Part shown: positions 51,629-59,884 of the stretch, one piece after another
Numbering within the stretch: the first letter of the stretch is position 1
Layout of the letters: every line of letters begins with the position of its first letter
Origin: Hyphomicrobium sp. CS1GBMeth3
GTDB lineage: Bacteria > Pseudomonadota > Alphaproteobacteria > Rhizobiales > Hyphomicrobiaceae
NCBI RefSeq assembly: GCF_900117455.1
Contig: NZ_FPHO01000002.1
Location: forward strand, 434,001 to 498,000
DNA length: 64,000 nt
Direction of reading: 5' to 3'
Program-made: the position numbers and the translations under genes
The notes under the pieces: generated by a model
The model's database searches: none
Seen by the model: only the letters and a program-made list of their open reading frames with translations
Told to the model about the DNA's origin: nothing

Positions 51629-52249
51629 TCAGCCCGTTCCGCCCGGAGTTCTCGAGAACTCGGCGCTTGCCGTGATGTAGCCCTCGGCGTCGATGGCTAA
51701 GAACACCATCGGCAACGGGTCGGATGCCGGTCCTGCGACCGGCTCTCCATTGTCCGAAGCGTCGAACTCGGACATGTGGCAGAAGCAGCGCCAGTGGCTG
51801 TCTTCCGCATTCCAGGATGTGATCGAGCAGCCCTTGTGTGTGCAGACTGCGGAGAAGGCGACTACACCGGATGCTGCTGCAGCAGGGGTGTCGGGTTTGA
51901 CGTCGGAAAGCCGCGCGAGGTTCACCATGTTGAGGCGCGTTTCATTGCGCAGCAGCCCCGTTTCTGAATCGATCGGATAGGCGCCCAGGATTGCAGTTCC
52001 CGGGGCGATATCCTCCAAACGCAACGGTTTCAGGGGACCATTCTCAACTTCAAGCGCGAAGCGATCACCGGGTTTCAGCGATTGTGCAAGCTCGCCTTGG
52101 TCCGCTTTTGCGGCGGACTTCAGCAAGCCGCCGGCAGCGGCAACGCAACCGGAAACAGCAAGGCCCTGAATGACGATCCGGCGGCCGACGGTAACCGTGC
52201 CAGTGCTCTCCGGACCGGCCGTATGGCCAGCTCGTGTAACCTTCGACAT
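51629..52249 (-). CDS. Tat-exported Rieske [2Fe-2S] protein
   Basis: Protein of 206 residues and first gene of the oxidation operon. A twin-arginine-like N-terminus (VGRRIVIQGLAVSG) serves as signal or anchor. The Rieske boxes are CTHKGC and CFCHMSEFD, giving Cys/His ligands at each box; the second departs from the usual CPCHGS, which should alter cluster potential. The domain is closer to small Rieske subunits such as that of arsenite oxidase than to the full cytochrome bc1 subunit. GGGAGG lies before the ATG. It is probably the electron acceptor or relay for the dehydrogenases downstream, since no cytochrome c gene is present. Confidence 0.87.
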   Translation of the reverse strand: MSKVTRAGHTAGPESTGTVTVGRRIVIQGLAVSGCVAAAGGLLKSAAKADQGELAQSLKPGDRFALEVENGPLKPLRLEDIAPGTAILGAYPIDSETGLLRNETRLNMVNLARLSDVKPDTPAAAASGVVAFSAVCTHKGCSITSWNAEDSHWRCFCHMSEFDASDNGEPVAGPASDPLPMVFLAIDAEGYITASAEFSRTPGGTG

Positions 52250-52338
52250 GTTCCTCCCGATCTCTTTTTTCGTTGTCGTGCGAGCCGCGGATCGGCCGCC
52301 GCTCGATGCGACATCCACTCCGCGAAAAAGAGGGGTCA

Positions 52339-52354
52339 GCATGAATCGTGCCAG
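52339..52354 (-). promoter_or_regulatory. Sigma-54 promoter of the Rieske/PQQ/Mo operon
   Basis: Minus-strand CTGGCACGATTCATGC fits the -24/-12 consensus YTGGCACG-N4-TTGC with one mismatch and correct GG-GC spacing, 90 bases before the Rieske start. Confidence 0.7.
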
Positions 52355-52539
52355 CAGCCAGCGTGCGACGTGGGAAGGTGCGGAGGCGGTTGCGGAGGGT
52401 GGGGGCTAACGTCGCGAGAACGCGCGGAAATTTGTCGGAATCGACATTGGTCTATTGCGCGTTCTGCGTGCGAGGTTTGGGGCGGGACGGCCAGCTGAAC
52501 AAACGTCAACGGTAGACCACGTTACATCACGCAGAACCG

Positions 52540-52559
52540 CTGTGATGTCACAGTGTGAC
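52540..52559. promoter_or_regulatory. Palindrome cluster, candidate activator site
   Basis: CTGTGA-TG-TCACAG (52540-52553) overlaps GTCACA-G-TGTGAC (52547-52559), giving three TGTGA half-sites. It lies about 190 and 210 bases from the two sigma-54 promoters, the usual distance for an enhancer. Binding by the AcoR-type activator is inferred; a Crp-like protein is an alternative, though the spacing is not that of a Crp site. Confidence 0.5.
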
Positions 52560-52770
52560 GCGGGAACAGATGTGAGCGCAGATGTGGGAAGCAGCGCGCG
52601 GCGCGCTCATTGTTGCCGGCCGAGCACATCTTTTCCGCAAACGGAGAGTCCATCTCCATGTGGTTCTCTTTGTGTGCGTCTAAGAAAGCGTTTCTCCATC
52701 TGCATTTTTGCGTTCGCGGCTGTCGCCGTCATGCGATGCGAATTTTCTCCTGTGCCACTCGAGCGCATTC

Positions 52771-52786
52771 TTGGCACGCCCCTTGC
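52771..52786 (+). promoter_or_regulatory. Sigma-54 promoter of the porin gene
   Basis: TTGGCACGCCCCTTGC matches the -24/-12 consensus YTGGCACG-N4-TTGC exactly with correct spacing, 85 bases before the porin start. Confidence 0.75.
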
Positions 52787-52870
52787 CTTTCTCACCGCGC
52801 GTCATCCACGAGTTACGAAAAACGCGGCTGCGATCGCGCAAATGACGCGAGAGATTGAAAGGAGAGAGGA

Positions 52871-54220
52871 ATGCGTGGGGGTAGAAGAAGAATTTCGGGC
52901 ACGGCACTGATCGGTGCGGCTGCCTCGGTGCTCATGAGTGACAGCGTGCTGGCTGCGGACCTCGGAGGAAACTGCTGCGCTGATCTCGAGGAACGGGTCG
53001 CCGAGCTCGATGCCACGACGGCTCGCAAGGGGAACCGGAAAGTCTCGCTGACCATTTCAGGCTGGATCACCGAGCAGATTCTCGGTTGGGATGACAGCAT
53101 CGGCTCGGACGCCTATGTCGGGACGAGCTTGAATGACCTCGGCAACCGTCTTCACTTCGATGGAAGCGCTCAAATTGACCATGAGTTCTCCGCCGGTTTC
53201 AGCCTGCGTCTGGATATCACCGGCGCCAACGGTTTCGTTCAGGATGCCTTCAATTCCAACGGCGGCGACGGCCCGCCAGGTACATTGAACTCCTATTGGT
53301 GGCTGAAGAGCGAACGGCTGGGACGCATCTCTGTCGGGCGTCAAAGCCAGGCTTCGGATGACACCTGGGTCGACGTGTCCGGAGCCGGCAGCATTTTTGC
53401 CGCCAACCTCGTCATCTTCGACGGGCAGAACTTCCAGCTTGTTCCGAAAGGAACGAAAACGCGTGCCAAGGCCCGGTGGGGTGATATCGGCAACTGCTAC
53501 ACGACCGGCGTGGGGATCTTCGCCGACTGTGGCGGTGACAGAACGAATAGCGTTCGCTACGACACGCCGACGATTTATGGATTTGTCGGATCGACGAGCT
53601 GGGGGCAAGATGATTTTTGGGACGTCGCTCTTCGCCACAGCGGGGAGTTCGGCGCCTTCAAGACGGCGTTTGGCATCTCATATCAGGAGAACACGGACAC
53701 ACGCATCAACACGATTACGGATGCAGGGATCTTCCAAGTCAGCTTCGCGGCGCTACACACTCCGTCGGGCCTGTTCGGCAGCGTCTACTACGGGCACGAG
53801 ACTCCGGACGGGTTCAAGGATACCGATCAACTCTATCTTAAAGCTGGTATCAGAGCGAACCTCAATGCGCTGGGCGCCACCGTCTTCTATGGCGAGTACG
53901 GTCGCGGCACTGACATGTTCAGCGGCCTCGAGGGCGGCGCCGTCTTCAGTGGCGTTACCGACATCTGTGATGGCTTTGCGGGCACGGGCGGTAAGATTGA
54001 CACGGCATGCGGTGTTGCGGCCTCAGTCGAGGCAAGCGGCTCCACGTTCGAGCGCTTCGGCTTCGGCGTCGTTCAAGAGATCGATGCTGCATCGATGGCG
54101 ATCTGGCTCAAGTACAAGAACTACGGCGGGGAAGTCGATTTCGTTGCCGACGGTGGGAGGGGGACCGAGGACCTTGAGGATCTCCATCTCTACGCCTTGG
54201 GTGCCGCGATTTTCTTCTGA
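52871..54220 (+). CDS. Porin_2-type outer-membrane porin
   Basis: Outer-membrane channel of 449 residues. It has a signal peptide ending near VLAAD, the Rhizobiales porin leader block (CCADLEERVAELDATTARKGNRKVSLTISGWI) and many alternating beta strands ending in Phe (GAAIFF). It resembles Omp2b/RopA porins. The ATG follows AAAGGAGAGAGG. A sigma-54 promoter shared in type with the divergent oxidation operon suggests it admits the substrate alcohol or acid. A strong terminator follows. Confidence 0.92.
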   Translation: MRGGRRRISGTALIGAAASVLMSDSVLAADLGGNCCADLEERVAELDATTARKGNRKVSLTISGWITEQILGWDDSIGSDAYVGTSLNDLGNRLHFDGSAQIDHEFSAGFSLRLDITGANGFVQDAFNSNGGDGPPGTLNSYWWLKSERLGRISVGRQSQASDDTWVDVSGAGSIFAANLVIFDGQNFQLVPKGTKTRAKARWGDIGNCYTTGVGIFADCGGDRTNSVRYDTPTIYGFVGSTSWGQDDFWDVALRHSGEFGAFKTAFGISYQENTDTRINTITDAGIFQVSFAALHTPSGLFGSVYYGHETPDGFKDTDQLYLKAGIRANLNALGATVFYGEYGRGTDMFSGLEGGAVFSGVTDICDGFAGTGGKIDTACGVAASVEASGSTFERFGFGVVQEIDAASMAIWLKYKNYGGEVDFVADGGRGTEDLEDLHLYALGAAIFF

Positions 54221-54259
54221 CCTTGCCCGTGATGCGACACTTCTCCCGAGGTGGCCCTT

Positions 54260-54294
54260 GGGGGGCGATTGAGCAAATCGCCCCTCTTTTTTTT
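54260..54294 (+). terminator. Rho-independent terminator after porin
   Basis: GGGGCGATT / AATCGCCCC stem with a short loop followed by a run of eight T. Confidence 0.9.
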
Positions 54295-54342
54295 GCGCGC
54301 CGGTTGTGACGCGCCGTCGGATGGCCCCACCTCTGGTGAGAC

Positions 54343-54993
54343 TCAACCGTCACAAAGGATGAGGTGGACGCTCTTTGGCCCGTGAGCGGGCCGCACGATG
54401 ATTCCGCCAACATCTGCAGTGCGCGATGGGCCCGAGATGATGTTGACCGTGCGGGGCCAGTCTGCACCTTTGGAGCGTACCAGCGCCCAGGCGTCCTCGG
54501 GGTAAGCCACGATATCCGACGTCTTGAGGACAATGACGTGGGTATCCGGCAGGAAATTTAGCGTCGTCGGAGATGCCGAGTCGGATTGCAGGACCACGCT
54601 GCCCGTTTCCGCTATGCCGGCGACGGCCATCGTGACGCTCAGGGGCTCTTTCTTACGTCCGGCGCCGATGTTGATGTGCCAGTCGCTCGGCCACCCCAAA
54701 TGCTCCAGCGCCGGCGCGACGCTGATGTCGGGGGGCTCGGATGATTGAGGCAGAAGCGCCTGGACCGAGGGCACCAGCATCTGCAGCGAGGCGATGCGCT
54801 CGACCGTGATGAGATTGGCCTCTGCCTTGGCGACGAACTGACCCAGCCGATCGTCGTCCAGCCGCGGACGCGGCCCGGCGGGCGGCTGGTTCAGCCGATG
54901 CTCGAGCTCTGTCACAGTCTCCTCGGAGCGTTGCGGACGCCCCAGTGCATCCCTGATCCGCGCCAGCATGTCATCGCGTCGACTACCGCTCAC
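54343..54993 (-). CDS. lutC: L-lactate utilisation protein LutC
   Basis: LUD-domain protein of 216 residues; subunit of the LutABC iron-sulfur L-lactate dehydrogenase complex. The family pattern appears in GIAETGSVVLQ, PTTLNFLPDTHVIVL and NIISGPSRTADV followed by GPKSVHLILCDG. The start is a GTG that overlaps the lutB stop (GTGA). Residues 1-60 are a variable helical lead (MLARIRDALGRPQ). Confidence 0.92.
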   Translation of the reverse strand: MSGSRRDDMLARIRDALGRPQRSEETVTELEHRLNQPPAGPRPRLDDDRLGQFVAKAEANLITVERIASLQMLVPSVQALLPQSSEPPDISVAPALEHLGWPSDWHINIGAGRKKEPLSVTMAVAGIAETGSVVLQSDSASPTTLNFLPDTHVIVLKTSDIVAYPEDAWALVRSKGADWPRTVNIISGPSRTADVGGIIVRPAHGPKSVHLILCDG

Positions 54994-56414
54994 TGCTGCT
55001 GGTTCCTCTTGGCCCACGCCGTATGAAATGTCGTGCCTTGCGGCGCCGGCATGTCGCGTCCTGCCGTCCACCCGCTCGCGAGTGGTAGGCGTTTGAAGCG
55101 GCCGCTGGATTGGCCCATCAGTCCAAGCATCGCAATGATGAGCCGCGTGGACATGCGATAGAGCGTGGGGCGCGCGGCGAACCAAGCCCACAGGCCGATG
55201 CCCCACCGGACCTTGCTCTTGATCAGGCCCGCTTCCCACTGGTCGTGGCGCAACCGCCGCAAAAGATCGGGGAGGGGAATCTTGACTGGGCAAACTTGCT
55301 GGCAACGCCCATTGAGCGTGCAGGCGTGCGGGAGCTCGCTGGCTTTATCGTGACCGGCGATCATCGGCGTCAGCACGGCGCCCATTGGCCCGGGGTAGAC
55401 CCAGCCGTAAGCATGGCCACCCACCGCCAGATAGACGGGACAGTGGTTCATGCAAGCGCCGCACCGGATGCACCGCAACATGGGCCTGAACGCGCCGGCG
55501 AGCATCTTGGTGCGTCCGTTGTCGACGAGCACAACATGGTACTCATCGGGGCCGTCCTTATCTCCGGGACGGCGCGGTCCGGTGGACAGCGTAGTGTAGC
55601 TCGTGATCTCCATGCCGAGGGCGCTGCGCGCCAACAGGCGCAGGAGAACGGTCGCGTCGTTCAACGTCGGTACGACCTTCTCGATGCCGGCCGTCACGAT
55701 GTGCACACGGGCCAGCGTAGACGTGAGATCCCCGTTACCCTCGTTGGTGACGATGATGTTGGATCCGCTTTCAGCAACGAGAAAATTTGCACCGGTGATG
55801 CCGACGTCAGCCGCGAAGTACTTGTCGCGCATGATAGAGCGGACCTGGGAGATGAGTTCTGCCGCATCGGTTGCGCGCGCTGTGAAGCCATAGGCACGAT
55901 GGTGCTCGTGGAAGAGGTCGGCGATGTCATCCGTCGTCTTGTGGATGGTGGGCATGACAATGTGGCTCGGCGCCTCCTTGGCGAGTTGCACGATGTATTC
56001 GCCCGCGTCCGATTCCACGACCTCGAGGCCGTCGGCTTCCAGCGCCTCATTGAGCCCGATCTCCTCCGACACCATCGATTTGCCTTTGACGACGGTCTTG
56101 GCGCCTGCGCGCGCGCAGATATCGCGGACGATACGGCAAGCCTCGTCGGCGTCCTCGGCCCAGTGGACGTGGCCGCCCAGGCGCACTACCTCCCGCTCGT
56201 AGCGCTCGAGATAGAAATCGAGGTTTTCGAGAGTATGGTCCTTGATCGCCGCACCGGCTTCCCGCATGGCCTCGTATTCCGGTAACGCCGCCACTGCCCG
56301 GGCGCGGGCAGCGACGAAGCCACGCTTGAGGTTCGAGACCGACTGCTGGAGGCTCACGTCGGCGAGAGCCTCGGAGGCGCGCGCGCTGAAATCCTGGGTG
56401 TTGATTTGCATCAA
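54990..56414 (-). CDS. lutB: L-lactate utilisation iron-sulfur protein LutB
   Basis: Protein of 474 residues combining a LUD domain (about 70-300: VVKGKSMVSEEIGLNEALE, GANFLVAESGSNIIVTNEGNG) with two [4Fe-4S] motifs, CIRCGACMNHCPVY and CTLNGRCQQVCPVKIPL, and a C-terminal domain with a hydrophobic patch. Electron-transfer subunit of LutABC. Its ATG overlaps the lutA stop and its stop overlaps lutC, so the three are tightly coupled. Confidence 0.95.
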   Translation of the reverse strand: MMQINTQDFSARASEALADVSLQQSVSNLKRGFVAARARAVAALPEYEAMREAGAAIKDHTLENLDFYLERYEREVVRLGGHVHWAEDADEACRIVRDICARAGAKTVVKGKSMVSEEIGLNEALEADGLEVVESDAGEYIVQLAKEAPSHIVMPTIHKTTDDIADLFHEHHRAYGFTARATDAAELISQVRSIMRDKYFAADVGITGANFLVAESGSNIIVTNEGNGDLTSTLARVHIVTAGIEKVVPTLNDATVLLRLLARSALGMEITSYTTLSTGPRRPGDKDGPDEYHVVLVDNGRTKMLAGAFRPMLRCIRCGACMNHCPVYLAVGGHAYGWVYPGPMGAVLTPMIAGHDKASELPHACTLNGRCQQVCPVKIPLPDLLRRLRHDQWEAGLIKSKVRWGIGLWAWFAARPTLYRMSTRLIIAMLGLMGQSSGRFKRLPLASGWTAGRDMPAPQGTTFHTAWAKRNQQQ

Positions 56415-57208
56415 TCCTTCTCCGGATCGCCAATGCCGGCCCGGTTCGCCATGCCGGCGAGCACCTCCGCGGCATGGAAGACACGGACCGTCTTTCCGAG
56501 ACGCCGCAGCCGACCGGCGATGTTCAGGAGACAGCCGAGATCGCCGCCGAGCAACGTGTCAGCACCGCTCATGTCGACATTGCCAACCTTGTCGGAGACC
56601 ATTTTGACGGAGATCTCCGGGTACTTGACGCAGAAGGTGCCACCGAAACCGCAGCAGGTCTCTGCATCCTGGAGTTCGGTGAGCGTCAAGCCATCGACGG
56701 CGTGCAGGAGCCGGCGCGGCTGATCCTTGATCCCGAGGCTGCGCAGGCCGGAGCAACTATCGTGATAGGCCGCCTTGCCTTGATAGGTTACTTTGGCCGT
56801 CGAAACGCCCAGCACGTCGGTCAGAAACGACATGAGCTCGTAGCTGCGCTCCGCAAGCACCTCCGCCCGCTCGCTCCAGGCGGCATCGTCCTTGAACATC
56901 ACAGGATAGTCCTTGCGGATCGTGGCCATGCATGAGCCGGAGGGTCCGACAACGTAGTCGTAGCCGGCGAACGTCTCGATGACTTGCTTTGCGATGCGAC
57001 GCGCCGAGGCTGCATCCCCGCTGTTGTAGGCCGGCTGGCCGCAACAGACCTGCTGCGGCGGAACCTCGACGATACAACCTGCATCCTCGAGCAGTTTAAC
57101 CGCGGCGAAGCCGATGCTTGGCCGGAAGAGATCGACCAGACACGTGACGAAGAGGGCAACTCTCAGCCCTCCGTTCGTCCCTGGCGCTGCAACATCATTT
57201 TTCGTCAT
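56411..57208 (-). CDS. lutA: L-lactate utilisation protein LutA (CCG-motif)
   Basis: Protein of 265 residues with two CCG domains: CLVDLFRP...VPPQQVCCGQPAYNSG and HDSCSGLRSLG...ETCCGFGGTFCVKYP, which in this family hold iron-sulfur clusters of the heterodisulfide-reductase type. It matches GlcF/LutA. The ATG at 57208 is chosen because the upstream part of the frame is not coding-like; the gene begins 23 bases after lldP. Confidence 0.94.
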   Translation of the reverse strand: MTKNDVAAPGTNGGLRVALFVTCLVDLFRPSIGFAAVKLLEDAGCIVEVPPQQVCCGQPAYNSGDAASARRIAKQVIETFAGYDYVVGPSGSCMATIRKDYPVMFKDDAAWSERAEVLAERSYELMSFLTDVLGVSTAKVTYQGKAAYHDSCSGLRSLGIKDQPRRLLHAVDGLTLTELQDAETCCGFGGTFCVKYPEISVKMVSDKVGNVDMSGADTLLGGDLGCLLNIAGRLRRLGKTVRVFHAAEVLAGMANRAGIGDPEKD

Positions 57209-57231
57209 CGTGGCCAACTGCCGGGCATAAG

Positions 57232-58890
57232 TTAAGGTGCAAGCAAGGTGAATGGCCAGACGTAGACTTGTGCAGTCACAAGCAGTCCGACAAGCGTGGC
57301 CAGTGCCACGCTGTGGAAGAATACGAAGCGCAGGATCGTTCCCTCGTGCCCGTACCATTTGGTCGCCGTGGAGGCGACGACGATGCTCTGTGCGTCGATC
57401 ATCTTACCCATGACGCCGCCGGAGCTGTTGGCAGCGGCCATCAGTGTCGCGTTGATCCCAAGCTGCTCGGCGCTCACACGCTGCAGACCGCCGAACAGAA
57501 CGTTCGAAGCCGTGTCGGAACCGGTGAGCGCGACGCCAAGCCAACCGATCAGCGTTCCAAAGAACGGGTAGAGCCATCCCGTATTGGCAAGGACGAGGCC
57601 CAAGGTGGCGTCAGTTCCCGAATAGCGGGTGACAAACCCGATTGCGAGCATGCCGGCGATGGTGATCAGCGAATAGCGGACGAGGTAAAGCGTGCGTCCA
57701 TAGATGCGTATTATCTGCAAAGGGCGGTGCCCCAGAACGAGGCCGGAGAGCAGCGCGGCAATCAGAATGCCGGTGCCGGTTGCTGAAATCAGGTTCAGAT
57801 TGTAGACCGCCGTTTCCGCGTGAGGCACTGCCACAACGGGCGGCATCTTCTGTACGAGACCGTCGAGTCCTGCGACAGGATGCTTGTAGGACCACAGGCT
57901 GTCGAGGAAAGCCTTGACCTGAGGTGTGCCCCACAAGAACACGATTGCGCTCAAGAGGAGCCATGGCGTCCACGCCCGCAGCAGGGTCGCACGTGATATC
58001 GTATGCGCGACGTCGTTGCTCGGCTGCTCCGGCTGTGTTGCGACGTCGCCGTGGCCCGCCATCTCGCGCGCGGGTTCCCAGACTTTGAGGAACAGAGCGA
58101 GGCACGTCATCGATACGACAGCGGCGATGATGTCTACGAGCCATGGACCATGATAGTTTGAAACGATGTACTGAGGCACGGCGAACGATATGCCCGCGAC
58201 TGCAATCGGCGGCCACACGTCCATCATGCGACGAAAGCCGACATAGGCCCAGATCACCCAGAATGGGACGATTACCGAGAATAGCGGGAGCTGTCTGCCG
58301 ATCATGCCGCTCAACTCGTGAAGGTCGAGGCCGGTCACCGCTGCAAGCGCAATGACCGGGGATCCAAGCGCGCCAAAGGCAACCGGCGCCGTATTGGCGA
58401 TGAGCGAAAGCCCCGATGCTGCCAGCGGCGGAAAGCCTAGGCCGATGAGCAAGGCTGCCGTTACGGCGACCGGCGTGCCGAACCCTGCTGCTCCTTCGAA
58501 GAACGCGCCGAGCGAGAAGGCGATGAATAGCACCTGCATGCGGCGGTCGCTGCTGATGCGGCTGATACTGCGCTGTACGACGTCGAACTCGCCGTTCTCG
58601 GTTGTCAACTGATAGAGGAAGATGACGTTGAGAATGATCCATCCGATAGGGAGAAGGCCGAAGGCTGCGCCGTAGGCGGCAGCCAGACCAGCCATTCCCG
58701 GTGGCATGCCGAAGGCAAAAATGGCGACAAGGAGCGCTGCCGCGAGCCCCAGAAGGGCCGCGTAGTGCGCCCTCACTTCAAAAAACGCGATCGCACCAAG
58801 AAGCACGACCACAGGAAGCGCTGCCGTGGCGGCAGACAGCAGCATGTCCCCGAAGGGATCATAGACTTGAGACCACACGTGATTTTCCAC
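57232..58890 (-). CDS. lldP: L-lactate permease
   Basis: Inner-membrane proton symporter of 552 residues and about twelve to fourteen helices. Family blocks include FFEGAAGFGTPVAVTAALLIGLGFPPLAASGLSLIANTAPVAFGALG and SDTASNVLFGGLQRVSAEQLGINATLMAAANSSGGVMGKMI. LldP imports lactate and glycolate. It is the first gene of the lldP-lutABC operon, divergent from its GntR regulator. Confidence 0.95.
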   Translation of the reverse strand: MENHVWSQVYDPFGDMLLSAATAALPVVVLLGAIAFFEVRAHYAALLGLAAALLVAIFAFGMPPGMAGLAAAYGAAFGLLPIGWIILNVIFLYQLTTENGEFDVVQRSISRISSDRRMQVLFIAFSLGAFFEGAAGFGTPVAVTAALLIGLGFPPLAASGLSLIANTAPVAFGALGSPVIALAAVTGLDLHELSGMIGRQLPLFSVIVPFWVIWAYVGFRRMMDVWPPIAVAGISFAVPQYIVSNYHGPWLVDIIAAVVSMTCLALFLKVWEPAREMAGHGDVATQPEQPSNDVAHTISRATLLRAWTPWLLLSAIVFLWGTPQVKAFLDSLWSYKHPVAGLDGLVQKMPPVVAVPHAETAVYNLNLISATGTGILIAALLSGLVLGHRPLQIIRIYGRTLYLVRYSLITIAGMLAIGFVTRYSGTDATLGLVLANTGWLYPFFGTLIGWLGVALTGSDTASNVLFGGLQRVSAEQLGINATLMAAANSSGGVMGKMIDAQSIVVASTATKWYGHEGTILRFVFFHSVALATLVGLLVTAQVYVWPFTLLAP

Positions 58891-58939
58891 CCTATATCCG
58901 GCGGGTCTTATCGGTCATGTCTCTGAACCGCCCGCCTTT

Positions 58940-58972
58940 GTGGTAAAATTATTAGACCAAAATATCTAGTTG
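58940..58972. promoter_or_regulatory. Overlapping dyads in lldP/GntR divergent promoter
   Basis: TGGT-N11-ACCA (58940-58958) and CCAA-N9-TTGG (58956-58972) lie in an AT-rich stretch between lldP and the GntR gene, a suitable place for an LldR-type operator. Confidence 0.4.
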
Positions 58973-59067
58973 GGGAATAGATAGCTTCAATTGACAGATC
59001 TGGATAATCTATTACTCCTGTAGGATCGATGGTTGTTCCGCGTCTCCAAGGGGCGAGTGTTAGGGCA

Positions 59068-59832
59068 ATGACCGAACGCATTAGGCCGCAACGCGTGGCA
59101 GAGGCGATAGCGGACCATATTGAAAAGCTCATTCTGCAGGGCGTGCTCAGGCCGGGTGAGCGGCTGACACCGGAACGCGAGCTTGCCGAGAAGCTCGACG
59201 TGTCACGGCCCTCCCTACGTGAAGCGATCGATACGCTCGCAGCCCGCGGCCTCTTGGTTACGACTCGGGGCGGCACGCATGTGGCGCAGTTCCTGTCGCC
59301 GCTGCTCAAGCCGCTCGCCTCACTGCTTGAGGACAATCCGCAAGTGACGGCCGACTATTTCGAGTTTCGCCAAGGGGTCGAAGGGCAGGCCGCGCGGTAT
59401 GCGGCCTTGAGAGCATCGGACGTCGACAAGGAGACCATCCGGTCTTGCATCGAGCGGATGAAGAGGGCGCACGATATCGAGGACCCCACACAAGAGTCTC
59501 ACGCCGATGTCGATCTGCATCTCGCAATCTACGAGGCTGGGCACAACGCCGTGGTGCTCCACATCATGAGGGGGTTGGCCGAGCTCTTGCGCACGAATAT
59601 TTTCTACAGCCGGCAACAGCTTTACGAGCGTCCATCTGTGCGCACCAAGCTCTTGGCTCAGCACGTAGCGATCGCCGATGCGATTCTGGCGGGAAACCCC
59701 AAGGCGGCCGAGGCCGCTGCGACAGATCATGTCCGCTTCACCTTCAACAGTGTCGAGGACATCCTCCGCGACAGCATGAGGCTCAAGGCGTCTCTGCTGC
59801 GCGTTGAGAGAAACGACTATCTGGCGAAGTGA
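59068..59832 (+). CDS. lldR: GntR/FadR-family lactate regulator (LldR-like)
   Basis: Protein of 254 residues with an N-terminal winged helix (PQRVAEAIADHIEKLILQGVLRPGERLTPERELAEKLDVSRPSLREAIDTLAARGL) and a C-terminal FCD effector domain with metal-binding His (DVDLHLAIYEAGHN, HVAIADAIL). It is divergent from lldP and probably represses the lactate operon until lactate binds. An in-frame ATG at 59029 is an alternative start. Confidence 0.88.
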   Translation: MTERIRPQRVAEAIADHIEKLILQGVLRPGERLTPERELAEKLDVSRPSLREAIDTLAARGLLVTTRGGTHVAQFLSPLLKPLASLLEDNPQVTADYFEFRQGVEGQAARYAALRASDVDKETIRSCIERMKRAHDIEDPTQESHADVDLHLAIYEAGHNAVVLHIMRGLAELLRTNIFYSRQQLYERPSVRTKLLAQHVAIADAILAGNPKAAEAAATDHVRFTFNSVEDILRDSMRLKASLLRVERNDYLAK

Positions 59833-59884
59833 AGAACAACAATGCGCCCAGGTAATTATGAGAACCTGCCGGGAGGGGCGAAAA

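Larger units (their letters stand above)
52250..52870. other. Divergent control region between oxidation operon and porin
   Basis: About 620 bases without a gene. It holds two sigma-54 promoters pointing outwards and a central palindrome cluster, listed separately. Open frames here have no family features. Confidence 0.75.

Noticed and set aside
52540..52553. Crp binding site
   Set aside because: Half-sites TGTGA and TCACA are only two bases apart; Crp needs six.
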